From the NCBI GenBank assembly GCA_035561075.1, contig DATMYF010000022.1, positions 14,358 through 78,357 on the forward strand: a stretch of 64,000 nucleotides of DNA, in the 5' to 3' direction. Both the position numbers and the translations under genes were made by a program. A model generated the notes under the pieces. That model did no database searches and was not told where the DNA came from. It saw only the letters and a program-made list of their open reading frames with translations. Within the stretch, counting starts at the first letter, position 1; each line of letters begins with the position of its first letter. Below are positions 35,400-44,069 of this stretch, piece after piece. The stretch comes from JAMCRM01 sp035561075 (GTDB taxonomy: Bacteria; Acidobacteriota; Terriglobia; Bryobacterales; Bryobacteraceae).

Positions 35400-38016
35400 G
35401 TTACGAAAGCACATCGACAGGGTATTTATGGGTGCCCTGCTGTTACTGCTTTGGCACACCGGGCCGCTCTCGGGCCAGCAGGGAAGCCCGCGCATCACGG
35501 CCGTGGTGAACGCAGCGACGAATGAGCCCGTCCCGGTATCGCCCGGAGCGGTCGTGGTGGTCTGGGGTACGGACCTGGGGCCCCTGGAACTCGCCAATAT
35601 GAGCGTCACCAGCGAAGGGACTGTAGAGAACCTTCTGGCTGGTACACGCATTCTCTTCGACGGGGTTGCCGCGCCCTTGATCTACTCCTCCGCCACCCAA
35701 GTCGCGGCGGTGGCGCCTTACTCCATCGCGACTGGCGGCCAGACTACTGTGCAGGCGGAATATCAGGGGGTCCGCTCCGAACCTTACATTGCGACCACCG
35801 CCCCCGCTACTCCCGGAATCTTTTCATTGGACTCCTCCGGAAAGGGCCCTGGCGTCGCATGGGACGAGACCGGCCGGCTGAATTCACCGGACGCCCCGGC
35901 GCAGGCCGGAAGCATCCTCTCCTTCTACATGACGGGTTGCGGCATCACTGACCCGGTGGGCACGGACGGAATGCTGACCGGTGATGTCCTCCCTGCCCTC
36001 ACTCTGCCTGTGGCTGTAACCCTCGGGGGAGCGCCCGCGGAGGTCACTTATGCCGGTGCGGCGCCCAGCCTTGTGGCCGGGATTACCCAAATCAATGTGC
36101 GGGTGCCCGAGGACGCTGCTTCCGGCGATCACGCATTCCTGAAGGTTGCCGTCGACGGCGCCGAAAGCCAGGCCGGGCTCACGGTGTCGATCGCGGGCTC
36201 CTCGCTCGCGTTGCCGGACCCGCCCGCCGAAGTGCAAGCCGCCGCCGAGAGCCCCAGCACGGTGCGGGTCGCCTGGTCCGCGCCCGTGGACGGCTCGGTG
36301 CTGCGCACCCGCGTCGAACGCAGAGCGCGTTCATTGGATTCTTATTCCGAGGTCGCGGTGGTGCCGAACTCAGATGCCATTTACGTGGACACCGCGGTCA
36401 CCGCCGATAGCAAGTATGCGTACCGCGTCCGGTTCGAGACAGCCGCGGGATATTCCAGATACTCCATGGCGGCAGAAGCAGCGACGCCTCAGCCCCCAGT
36501 GCCGGCTCCGTCGAATTTGCGCGCCGTGGCCACCTCTTTCTCGCAGGTAAACCTGCAGTGGACCAACAACGTCGCGGCTGCCAGCATCCGCATCGAGCGT
36601 AAAGCCGGAAACGGGCCGTTCCTGCAGATCGCCGCTCCGGCGGGTTCAGCCACCTCGCATCAGGACCGCAGCGTCTCACCCGGGACGCGCTATTCCTACC
36701 GCGTGCGCGCGGAGGCAGCGAACGGCCTGTCGGCCTATTCCGCCGAAGCCTACACCGACACCCCGCCGTTTACCGCCACGGCCGGGCCTCCGCGCATCCT
36801 GGCGGCCGACACCCGCCGGTTTGAGTGGAATAACAGGCTCTGGTATCCCGCGGGTTACTACCCTTCCGTTGGCGCACTTACCAGCGACCAAACCGACTAT
36901 GTCACGTTCTACAAGACCCTCATCGACAAGCTGTCCGGGAATAATATCAATCTTATGCGGACGGTATTCACCATGGGGCAGCCCTTTGGCGACTCCATGA
37001 CGGTTTACCAGCGCACAGGCCCGGGCCTGGCAAACGACGGCCGGCCTAAGTTCGACCTGACCAGGTTCAATCAGGCCTATTTCGATTACTGGCGCAACGT
37101 GGTGGCTTACGCGCTGACCAAGGGCGTCGTCGTGCAACTCTCGATTATGGACCTTTGGCACAACAAGGATATGGTGGTGGTCGATGAAGGACCGCTCAAG
37201 GCCTGGGGCATGCGCTACGACTTCTATTACGGCGACAACAATATCAACGGCGTTTCCACCAGGAACCACACCGAGTGGATGAGCGACACCCACCCCGTGT
37301 TCGCGTACCAACAGGCGCTTATCCGCAAGCTGGTGGACACCTTGGGCGACATGCCGAACATCATCTGGGAGATTGGCAATGAAACCGGCCGCACCGACTG
37401 GGAGGTCCGGATGGCGAACATCCTTACGGATTATGAGCGCAGCCGCGGGCTCCTCAGCCACCTGGTGATGCCCCGCGACCTGCCCGGCCACCAGTACGTG
37501 CCCGGTCAGTGCAAGGTCGATCCCACGGACGTGTTCACCGGGTTAACCGAAGCGTTCGGGCGCGGTCTGCCCCTCATCACGGATAACGATTGCATCGATG
37601 CCGGGAAGGCCGACCAGAGGCGTCGCAGAGCCTGGGCCGCCCTCACCGCGGGCGCCCATATCAGCCTGTTCCATTTCGAGATTACCGCCCCCGCGGTCCT
37701 GGCCTCCCAGGACACCGATGACGGAATGCGTTATGTAGGTTACTTGCGGAAGTTTCTTACGGATCTGGATGTGAACCTTATGGGGATGAGCCCGGCGGGG
37801 CGACTGGTGAGCAACGGTTGGGCCTACGCGCGGCCCGGGCAGGAGTACATCGTATACCTTGGATCGGGCGGGACTACCACTGTTTCCGGACTACCTGCCC
37901 GCTACACCGCGAGCTGGTTCAATCCCCGGGACGGCAGCGTTTTTCCGGCTGCGGCCGGACCCGCTTTCGCGGCGCCCGACGGGAACGACTGGGTACTCCA
38001 CATCCGGCAACAATAA
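35392..38016 (+). CDS. Secreted multidomain glycoside-hydrolase-like protein (TIGR03437-like + FN3 x2 + GH)
   Basis: 874 residues. There is a signal peptide (about 1-29). Residues about 31-255 form the Solibacter-type TIGR03437-like domain (VVNAATNEPVPVSPGAVVVVW, TGCGITDPVG, AGVTQ-like GITQINVRVP). Two fibronectin III domains follow (about 280-365 and 370-460). The TIM-barrel-like domain has an Asn-Glu acid/base motif WEIGNETG, typical of GH5/clan-A-like enzymes, and a later FHFEIT. A C-terminal beta domain (YIVYLGSGG, SWFNPRDG) resembles the collagenase-type collagen-binding module. It could trim or remodel a polysaccharide outside the cell. ATG 35392 follows GGAGGGAGA by 3 bases. Confidence 0.82.
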   Translation: MAKLRKHIDRVFMGALLLLLWHTGPLSGQQGSPRITAVVNAATNEPVPVSPGAVVVVWGTDLGPLELANMSVTSEGTVENLLAGTRILFDGVAAPLIYSSATQVAAVAPYSIATGGQTTVQAEYQGVRSEPYIATTAPATPGIFSLDSSGKGPGVAWDETGRLNSPDAPAQAGSILSFYMTGCGITDPVGTDGMLTGDVLPALTLPVAVTLGGAPAEVTYAGAAPSLVAGITQINVRVPEDAASGDHAFLKVAVDGAESQAGLTVSIAGSSLALPDPPAEVQAAAESPSTVRVAWSAPVDGSVLRTRVERRARSLDSYSEVAVVPNSDAIYVDTAVTADSKYAYRVRFETAAGYSRYSMAAEAATPQPPVPAPSNLRAVATSFSQVNLQWTNNVAAASIRIERKAGNGPFLQIAAPAGSATSHQDRSVSPGTRYSYRVRAEAANGLSAYSAEAYTDTPPFTATAGPPRILAADTRRFEWNNRLWYPAGYYPSVGALTSDQTDYVTFYKTLIDKLSGNNINLMRTVFTMGQPFGDSMTVYQRTGPGLANDGRPKFDLTRFNQAYFDYWRNVVAYALTKGVVVQLSIMDLWHNKDMVVVDEGPLKAWGMRYDFYYGDNNINGVSTRNHTEWMSDTHPVFAYQQALIRKLVDTLGDMPNIIWEIGNETGRTDWEVRMANILTDYERSRGLLSHLVMPRDLPGHQYVPGQCKVDPTDVFTGLTEAFGRGLPLITDNDCIDAGKADQRRRRAWAALTAGAHISLFHFEITAPAVLASQDTDDGMRYVGYLRKFLTDLDVNLMGMSPAGRLVSNGWAYARPGQEYIVYLGSGGTTTVSGLPARYTASWFNPRDGSVFPAAAGPAFAAPDGNDWVLHIRQQ

Positions 38017-38022
38017 AAACGC

Positions 38023-38053
38023 GCTCCCGCCCCGTGGCGCTTGGGGCGGGAGC
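38023..38053 (-). terminator. Rho-independent terminator between converging genes
   Basis: A perfect 11-bp inverted repeat (GCTCCCGCCCC / GGGGCGGGAGC) with a 9-base loop lies 6 bases after the stop of the plus-strand glycoside-hydrolase-like gene and 8 bases before the stop of the minus-strand beta-helix gene. Read on the minus strand the stem is followed by GCGTTTTTATT, a U tract, so it mainly terminates the beta-helix gene. On the plus strand no T run follows, so it would be weaker for the other gene. Confidence 0.85.
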
Positions 38054-38061
38054 ACACCGCT

Positions 38062-41000
38062 TCAGTCGGTGATCTCGATGGCGTTCACTTGAGGAGCGTC
38101 CACCGTAGCCACCATGCGGATGAAGATTTCGCCGTTGGTTACCGGCACCGAGAACGAGCGATCAGCGGCCCGGTTGGGACCTCCAGCGGCAGCCACGATG
38201 TCGAAGTTCGAAAGCACCTGTTGACCGTTAATCGTAGTGTCGAAAACCCGCTGGTTGGTACCGCCGTGGTAGATCTCGGCGAATTTCAGCGTCACCGTGT
38301 AGGTCCCGTCGGCAACCGCGAACCGGTATTCCAGCGGGCTCGGATCCCAGCGCAGCGTGCGGTAAATCTCAGGCGTATCGGTACCCGCGACTACAACTTC
38401 AGGGGCGTACGTCTGGCCGTTCACGAAGCTGTTGTCGGACTCCCATGTGGTCCCGTTCGCGTCCACGTGCACCGAACCTCCGGAATTGACCCGGATGACC
38501 TTCTTGGACACTGCGGCCGCACGGATTTCGATGCCGTTGACCTGCGGAGCGTCTACACTGGCTACCATCGAAATAGTGATCAGGCCGTTGATAACCGTCA
38601 CCGGGAACGTCTTATCGATTGCACGGCGCGGGCCTCCCGCAGCCGCCACGATGTCGAAGTTTGTGAGTACATCGGAGCCGTTGATAGTGGCGTTGAATAC
38701 GCGTTGGTTCGGTTCGCCAAAGTAGATCTCGGCGAACTTCAATGTGACATTGTAGCTGCCGTTCGGCACGGTGAACTGGTACGCGAGGGTGCCGTCCAAC
38801 CACCGAAGGGACTGGTACAGCGCGGGATTCGTCGTGTTTTCAATGCCGACAGCGTTCGCGTACGTCATGCCGTTTTGGCTGCCGAAGTCCGCCGACCAGA
38901 CGGCACCGGACGGGTCTGTGTAAGCCGGGCCCCCGGCGTTAACGAGAATCGGCTTGAACGCGGCCGACTGGCTGGAATTCGAAACAGTCACCTCAACCGC
39001 GGCCGACGTGGTGCGGTTACCGGCGGCATCACGCGCCACCGCGGAGATCTGGTGAGCCCCATTTGCTACCGTACGGGAGTCCCAGGAAATCGCGAATGGG
39101 GCCGTAGTGTCCTCGGCGCCGGCTGCTGCGCCATCCACCAGGAACTGAACGGCGGCCACACCCGCGTTGTCCGACGCGTTGGCGGACAGTGTGACGTCGC
39201 CGCTGACCTTATGGCCCGCGCGGGGGGCCGTCATCGAAACGGACGGAGCCGCAGTGTCGCCTGCGACAACGCTGTTCGATACCTTCACAGTGATTCCGGC
39301 CGACGTGGTGCGGTTGCCGGCGGTATCGGTGGCGATGGCGGACAGTGTGTAATCCCCATCAGCGAGCGTCCGGGTGTCCAGAACTGCGGCATACGGCGCG
39401 GAGGCCTTCGCAGTTCCCAGGGCGGAGCCGTTCAGCAGCAGTTGCACTCCCGCGATGCCGATGTTATCGGAGGCGCTGGCGGTGACGGTGATCTGGCCGG
39501 AAACGGTTTGGCCCGAAGCCGGCGAGGTGATGGCCACCGCGGGCCCGGTCGTATCGGCAACCGTATTCGCAACGTTCACTGTAATCGTGCCGGAGGTGGT
39601 GCGGTTACCCGCCGCGTCACGCGCTTCGGCCGTGATCTGGTACGAGCCGTTGGCAATCTGGGTGGTATCCCAAGTCGCCCCGTAGGGGGCGCTGGTGTCG
39701 TCGGCGCCGAGCGGCGCGCCGTTTACCCGGAACTGCACAGCCGCCACCCCGGTATTGTCCGAGGCGTTGGCCGAGACCGAGACGATACCGGACACGGTCT
39801 GCCCGTTGGCCGGGGAAGTCACCGATACTGCCGGTGGCGTCGAATCCGAGACTCCTGGAGTGGAGCAGGCACTCGAGGATGCCGGCGCTGCCAGGGCGCG
39901 ACCCGAACGGGCATCATAAAGCGTGCCGCTCCCGTTATTTGCGAAGCAGTTGCCGCTCATCGTCACATTGTTGAGAGCGCCGCTCGAGGCGCGCTCTTCG
40001 ATATACACGCCATACATGCCGTTATCGCTCAAACTGTTGCCGGTGATGCTGATTCCGTCGATGCTGCCGCCATTGGTCACCAGCAGCATGCCGTTTTCGG
40101 CCTCGCCCTTGATGCTGTTGTTCGCAAACTGGATGTTTCGGATGGAAGTACCGGGGTCGGCCAGCAGGCGGATTCCCTGCCAGAACTTTCCGGAGCGCGT
40201 GTTGAATATCTGATTATCCTTAATCAACACTCCATTCGCGGGGCCTGTAATCGTGATACCGGCCTCCACGTTGTTGCGCATGATGTTGTTGATAATCTGG
40301 CCCTTGAGGTCGCCGCGGGCCACGTAGATTCCGGATTCGACTTCGCCGTCCAGGACGTTGTTCTGGATGATCACGGTTTCCTGGTTTCCGGCTTCGGAGC
40401 CGATCTGTATGCCGCCGCCGCTATTCCGGGCGTTGTAGGTGCCGGTGAAGTTGTTGTTCTCGATGCGCGTGGTGCCGTTGGCATCGCGAGGCGAAACCAG
40501 CTTGGCGCCGGACCATGTCAGCCCCGTGCCCACGTTACCCGTGATCACGGCCGAATAGGCGTGCACCACGATTGCCGTGCCGCCGATGTTGCTCAGCCGA
40601 TTGTTCGCGACGTAGGGACTGTGCTCGTAATAGGCCGCGGATTCGTTGCCCAGCCAGATACCGCGCGTGGCATCGGCGATCCCGCCGCTCGAGTCGTACT
40701 GGATACCCGTGTTGCTGACGGTGTTCCCAACATACCGGTTATCGCGATTCGCCCACGACACGATGGCCGCCTGCGCGGGATAAGGAAGGTTGGTGAAAGT
40801 GTTGTTCTGAATCGCCGAGCCGCTGCTGGCCGTGATGGACAGGGGAGCTACCCCGACGTTATTGCCGTCAAATACCAGGCCTTCAATGGTGCAGGAGGTG
40901 CACGAGAGAATGCGGAACATCTGGCCGGACTCGGGCCGCGCAAGCGGCAGAAAACCGCCGCCATTTACGCCCCTTACGGTCACGTTGCTCTTACCTTCAA

Positions 41001-41244
41001 GCTTGATTCCTGAGCCGCCGATGCTCGCCTTGCACGGTACTAGAAGCACGCCGCCGTTCGGCAGAGCGTTGAGTGCGGCTTGAACCGCGCCAGCGTCATC
41101 TCCGCCGTTGCAGCTGGCGCCATAGGAGCGAATGTCTAATTCAATAATGGAATTCTGAGCATAAACCGTATGCTGTCCTGCATACGACGACAAGAGCAGG
41201 GCCGACGCCCAACCGAGGTGTTTGAACCGTTTGAGTGCTGACAA
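38062..41244 (-). CDS. Secreted beta-helix protein with three Ig-like and two malectin-like repeats
   Basis: 1060 residues, read leftwards. A signal peptide (ALKRFKHLGWASALLLSSY, ending near VYAQ) precedes a right-handed beta-helix (about residues 32-460). Three tandem Ig-like repeats follow (each opening with a PPAVSVTSPANGQTVSG-like segment and ending DAAGNRTTS). Two malectin-type carbohydrate-binding repeats close the protein (YNVTLKFAEIYFGEPNQRVF and YTVTLKFAEIYHGGTNQRVF). The beta-helix half is paralogous to 32704-34089. The start is placed at TTG 41244, with AAGGAAGAAGAAG just upstream and a good signal peptide. A GTG at 41403 in the same frame would add 53 residues with a second hydrophobic stretch. 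Likely a surface or matrix protein binding or altering the polymer. Confidence 0.82.
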   Translation of the reverse strand: MSALKRFKHLGWASALLLSSYAGQHTVYAQNSIIELDIRSYGASCNGGDDAGAVQAALNALPNGGVLLVPCKASIGGSGIKLEGKSNVTVRGVNGGGFLPLARPESGQMFRILSCTSCTIEGLVFDGNNVGVAPLSITASSGSAIQNNTFTNLPYPAQAAIVSWANRDNRYVGNTVSNTGIQYDSSGGIADATRGIWLGNESAAYYEHSPYVANNRLSNIGGTAIVVHAYSAVITGNVGTGLTWSGAKLVSPRDANGTTRIENNNFTGTYNARNSGGGIQIGSEAGNQETVIIQNNVLDGEVESGIYVARGDLKGQIINNIMRNNVEAGITITGPANGVLIKDNQIFNTRSGKFWQGIRLLADPGTSIRNIQFANNSIKGEAENGMLLVTNGGSIDGISITGNSLSDNGMYGVYIEERASSGALNNVTMSGNCFANNGSGTLYDARSGRALAAPASSSACSTPGVSDSTPPAVSVTSPANGQTVSGIVSVSANASDNTGVAAVQFRVNGAPLGADDTSAPYGATWDTTQIANGSYQITAEARDAAGNRTTSGTITVNVANTVADTTGPAVAITSPASGQTVSGQITVTASASDNIGIAGVQLLLNGSALGTAKASAPYAAVLDTRTLADGDYTLSAIATDTAGNRTTSAGITVKVSNSVVAGDTAAPSVSMTAPRAGHKVSGDVTLSANASDNAGVAAVQFLVDGAAAGAEDTTAPFAISWDSRTVANGAHQISAVARDAAGNRTTSAAVEVTVSNSSQSAAFKPILVNAGGPAYTDPSGAVWSADFGSQNGMTYANAVGIENTTNPALYQSLRWLDGTLAYQFTVPNGSYNVTLKFAEIYFGEPNQRVFNATINGSDVLTNFDIVAAAGGPRRAIDKTFPVTVINGLITISMVASVDAPQVNGIEIRAAAVSKKVIRVNSGGSVHVDANGTTWESDNSFVNGQTYAPEVVVAGTDTPEIYRTLRWDPSPLEYRFAVADGTYTVTLKFAEIYHGGTNQRVFDTTINGQQVLSNFDIVAAAGGPNRAADRSFSVPVTNGEIFIRMVATVDAPQVNAIEITD
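38071..38960 (-). repeat. Two tandem malectin-like repeats in the beta-helix protein
   Basis: The last 290 or so residues consist of two copies of about 140 residues. Shared marks are the I-L/R-V-N-A/S-G-G opening, LRW, TLKFAEIY, NQRVF, TINGS/Q, NFDIVAAAGGP and VDAPQVN-IEI. DNA similarity remains visible on the plus strand, for example gccgcc/agccacgatgtcgaagtt and gaaaac-cgctggtt type stretches. This indicates an internal duplication. Confidence 0.85.
38985..39846 (-). repeat. Three tandem Ig-like (bacterial Big-type) repeats
   Basis: Three copies of roughly 95 residues, each with a P-V-TSPA-GQTVSG-like opening, an ASDN-GVAAVQ/AGVQ core, a D-T/S-R-T-ANG loop and a DAAGNRTTS closing strand. 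They connect the beta-helix to the malectin-like domains, probably as spacers projecting the binding domains. Confidence 0.85.
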
Positions 41245-41654
41245 AGGCTTCTTCTTCCTTTCGAGGCTTGGTTTTTGGGACCGGGGGCGTACCTGGAAGA
41301 GGAGCCATGAGAGCAGGAACAGAGCTGCGCCCGGAAAAACTACGCTAAGGGGGCTTCGGAAAATATGCGAGTCGCGAATACGTCCGCGAACAGGCCGTTT
41401 CACCCCCGTATAGGCCTATCGAACAATTGGGAAAAGAGCGGGAACTGCACATTCACCCACCCCGCTGCAATCCCTCGGATGGTACTGTACGTTCTAGTAC
41501 CGGAACTCCAGAAAACTATAGCATCTACCCCTATCGAGAGCAATGAAAAAGTGAAAAAAGAGACAAACCGCTCCTGGGGACTAGGCGATTGTTGTCCCAT
41601 TCAACGTTAGGCGGTATCCGATAAGTTTATGAAAATACAGGGAGAGATAACCGA
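41245..41654. other. 410-bp intergenic region between divergent genes
   Basis: This stretch separates the minus-strand beta-helix gene from the plus-strand SDR gene. It must hold both promoters, but I see no convincing -35/-10 pair. Visible elements are the inverted repeat at 41481-41501, an A-rich segment (41540-41570), and AGGGAGA at 41639-41645 before the SDR start. An in-frame extension of the beta-helix gene to 41403 is possible but not preferred. Confidence 0.5.
41481..41501. promoter_or_regulatory. Inverted repeat, possible operator
   Basis: GGTACT and AGTACC form a 6-bp dyad around a 9-base centre in the divergent intergenic region, about 240 bases before the beta-helix start and 154 before the SDR start. 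It could be a regulator site. A single short dyad of this kind may also occur by chance. Confidence 0.3.
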
Positions 41655-42704
41655 ATGAAAGCTATTGTTACAGGTTCAGGTGGCTTGATCGGCTCGGAGT
41701 GCGTGCACACGCTTTGCGCCGAAGGTTGGGAGGTGATCGGCGTCGACAACGATATGAGGCAGCGGTTTTTTGGCAGCCAGGGAACCACGGCTCCGGTGGT
41801 TCAGCAACTCACGGAAGCCTACGGAAGCTATCAGCACTGCAATCTGGACATTCGGAATCGTCAGGAAATCCGCGATCTGTTCGCTGCAGAGCGCCCCGCG
41901 TTCGTGATCCATACGGCAGCACAGCCGTCGCACGACAAGGCAGCCTCTATCCCCTACGATGATTTCGATGTGAATGCCGTTGGCACTTTGAACCTGCTCG
42001 TGGCGGCGCGCGATTTCTGCCCTGAATCGCCGTTCTGCTTCACTAGCACGAATAAAGTGTACGGTGACCGGCCTAATGAGCTGCCGATGGTTGAAAAGGA
42101 GACCCGGTGGGATTATGCGAACGGCCTCGACGGTGTCGACGAGAGCATGTCGATTGACGCCTGCCTGCACTCGCTCTTCGGCGCGTCGAAGGTAGCTGCG
42201 GACGTGTTATGCCAGGAGTTCGGGCGCTACTTTGGGATGCCCGTGGGGGTCTTCCGCGGCGGCTGCCTCACGGGCCCCCAGCATGCCGCCGTGGAGTTGC
42301 ACGGGTACCTTGGCTACATCGCCTGGTGTGCGGTAACCGGCCGCCCATACACCATCTACGGCTACAAAGGGAAGCAGGTGCGCGACCAGATCCACAGCAA
42401 GGACGTGGCGCGGCTCTTCCTGACCTTCTGTGAGCACCCGCGCTGCGGCGAGGTCTACAATATGGGCGGCGGGCGCGCAAACAGCATTTCCATTCTGGAG
42501 ACCATCACGACCCTGGCGGACATGGGCCACAAACTGGAATACCGTTACGAGGACACCAACCGTAAAGGCGACCACATCTGCTACATTTCCGACCTTACCA
42601 AGCTGAAGGCGCACTACCCGGACTGGCGCCTCGAGCACAACCTTCCCTCGATTCTCGAAGAGATGGTCCGGCAGCACGTGTCGGCGGCGCGGGCCCGAGC
42701 GTAG
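41655..42704 (+). CDS. CDP-paratose 2-epimerase-like extended SDR
   Basis: 349-residue NAD-dependent epimerase/dehydratase. Its N-terminal Rossmann motif is TGSGGLIGSE. The segment FTSTNKVYGDRPN is the hallmark of the CDP-paratose (tyvelose) 2-epimerase branch, as is FRGGCLTGPQHAAVELHG. The position of the usual catalytic Tyr reads LFGASK, with Phe; the Tyr of NKVYG does not replace it. These enzymes invert C2 of a CDP-sugar. The gene is apart from the main cluster but could act on the product of the cytidylyltransferase-like gene at 30323. AGGGAGA lies 9-15 bases before the ATG. Confidence 0.8.
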   Translation: MKAIVTGSGGLIGSECVHTLCAEGWEVIGVDNDMRQRFFGSQGTTAPVVQQLTEAYGSYQHCNLDIRNRQEIRDLFAAERPAFVIHTAAQPSHDKAASIPYDDFDVNAVGTLNLLVAARDFCPESPFCFTSTNKVYGDRPNELPMVEKETRWDYANGLDGVDESMSIDACLHSLFGASKVAADVLCQEFGRYFGMPVGVFRGGCLTGPQHAAVELHGYLGYIAWCAVTGRPYTIYGYKGKQVRDQIHSKDVARLFLTFCEHPRCGEVYNMGGGRANSISILETITTLADMGHKLEYRYEDTNRKGDHICYISDLTKLKAHYPDWRLEHNLPSILEEMVRQHVSAARARA

Positions 42705-42721
42705 CAAGCCTCCACAATGGC

Positions 42722-42743
42722 GGGCGGCCGGCAACGGTCGCCC
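42722..42743 (+). terminator. Hairpin after the SDR gene, terminator-like without T tract
   Basis: A 9-bp stem with one G-T pair (GGGCGGCCG / CGGTCGCCC) closes a GCAA tetraloop 18 bases after the SDR stop. No T run follows, so it is either a weak terminator or an RNA stabiliser. It separates the SDR from the ROK gene. Confidence 0.35.
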
Positions 42744-42842
42744 CACCACCCGCACAGTCCCACAAGTATGAATCAGCACCAGAAAGAGGTACCCTGTGAT
42801 TAAGGGCAGGAGCGCGCCTAAGCCGATCCGCCCGCAGCACTT

Positions 42843-44069
42843 ATGCGTAAGAGCCGCACATTCAGCGAACTCGTTTTCTGGCGCGTTTTCGATCATCCCT
42901 ATTGCCAAAGAGGCGAGATCGGCGACCACTTCGGGGTCAGTGCGGCCACAGTTTCCAGAACCCTCCAGACCCTGCTCGAGAGACAGCTCGTAGTGGAAAG
43001 CATCGGCCGGCAGGCCGCACCCGGCCGACAGCCGCGGCTCCTGACCGTCAACCCAGCCCTGGCCGTCCTCCTGGGTATCGAAATCGATCTGGACCGCGTG
43101 ACCGCGGTGGCTACCGATATGGGCGGCACGCTGCTGGGGCGCGGTTCGATGCGTTACGACGCGGCGGATGGCTTGAAGCCGATGCTCGAAGCCGCCAAGA
43201 GGGCCGCCGGCGTAGCGTTGAACGATGCCGGGGTGCCCGCCACGCAGGTCCGCCATCTCGGCGTAGGGCACCCGGCCATCCTCGATAGCGAGGGTGTGTG
43301 TATCTACTGGGCAAACGCGCCGGCGTGGCGACACGTCCCGGTACGGAAGGGCCTGGAAGAGACCTTCGGGATGGCCGTAGCGCTTGATGACCGCTCGCGA
43401 GCCCATGCCCTGGGTGAGCGGCACACCTCGCCGGAGGACGCCCGGCACCCCAATTCCATCTATATTCTGGCGGGTACCGGGATCGGGATGGCTATTTTCC
43501 TCGACGGCCGCCTTTACCGCGGCGTCGCGCATGCCAGTGGCGAGTTGGGCCACACTGTGATCGACCCCTCCGGCCCGATTTGCGGCTGCGGCAACCGCGG
43601 CTGCGTGGAATCTTTCGCCAGCATAAGGTCCATCATCGCGTTCGTCGCCGAGGGGCGCGCCAGGACCCAGTCGGTATTCTCAGCCGTCGCGGATCCCGCC
43701 ACGATCACGATCGACGCCATCAGCGACGCCGCGGGCCAAGGCGACGCGCTGGCCGGCAGCGCAATCCAACGTGCAGGCAATGCGCTCGGTGTGGGGATCG
43801 CGAACGTAGTGCAGGTGCTCAATCCCTCGCTGGTCGTGCTTTCCGGGCGCCTGGTGCGGGTAACCGGGACGAACCTGCTAAATGCCGTGCAACAGGCGGT
43901 GCAGAAGAACTGCTCTGAGCTGATCTCCCGCAGTGTGGATGTCCGGATCGCCAAACCAAAGAAGGACATCTGTGCCGTGGGGTGCGCCCTGCTGGCGGCG
44001 GAAGCCGCGGCTGTGGAAGTGCTCCGCGATCGCCTGGTCGATCAGTCCGACGAAGCGATGCTCAGCTAA
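42843..44069 (+). CDS. ROK-family transcriptional regulator (NagC/XylR-like)
   Basis: 408 residues. An N-terminal winged helix-turn-helix (CQRGEIGDHFGVSAATVSRTL, about 21-41, given here in two parts: CQRGEIGDHFG and VSAATVSRTL) is followed by a ROK sugar-kinase-like domain. The ROK part has the zinc motif CGCGNRGCVE, a HASGELGH segment and GTGIGMAIF. Such proteins repress sugar genes until a sugar or sugar phosphate binds. Target genes may be the symporter/heparinase-like genes further on, but no operator could be identified. The start has no obvious Shine-Dalgarno sequence. Confidence 0.85.
   Translation: MRKSRTFSELVFWRVFDHPYCQRGEIGDHFGVSAATVSRTLQTLLERQLVVESIGRQAAPGRQPRLLTVNPALAVLLGIEIDLDRVTAVATDMGGTLLGRGSMRYDAADGLKPMLEAAKRAAGVALNDAGVPATQVRHLGVGHPAILDSEGVCIYWANAPAWRHVPVRKGLEETFGMAVALDDRSRAHALGERHTSPEDARHPNSIYILAGTGIGMAIFLDGRLYRGVAHASGELGHTVIDPSGPICGCGNRGCVESFASIRSIIAFVAEGRARTQSVFSAVADPATITIDAISDAAGQGDALAGSAIQRAGNALGVGIANVVQVLNPSLVVLSGRLVRVTGTNLLNAVQQAVQKNCSELISRSVDVRIAKPKKDICAVGCALLAAEAAAVEVLRDRLVDQSDEAMLS

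Noticed and set aside
38985..39846. Tandem repeats read as a CRISPR-like array.
   Set aside because: The period is near 285 bases and in frame with protein Ig-like domains; there are no short identical repeats with unique spacers. No CRISPR array is visible anywhere in the window.
38041..41013. A 990-codon open frame on the plus strand opposite the beta-helix/malectin protein.
   Set aside because: It mirrors the minus-strand gene codon for codon. Its translation has no recognisable domains and ends without regulatory signals, while the minus strand shows a signal peptide and clear repeats.
41245..41403. N-terminal extension of the large beta-helix protein from GTG 41403.
   Set aside because: It would put a second hydrophobic segment and a basic stretch before the clear signal peptide. 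The paralogue lacks any such extension, and the TTG at 41244 has a good purine-rich ribosome-binding site.
41481..41501. The GGTACT-AGTACC dyad as a firm operator.
   Set aside because: One 6-bp dyad in 410 bases is not strong evidence and no matching second copy is present, so it is listed only as a weak candidate.
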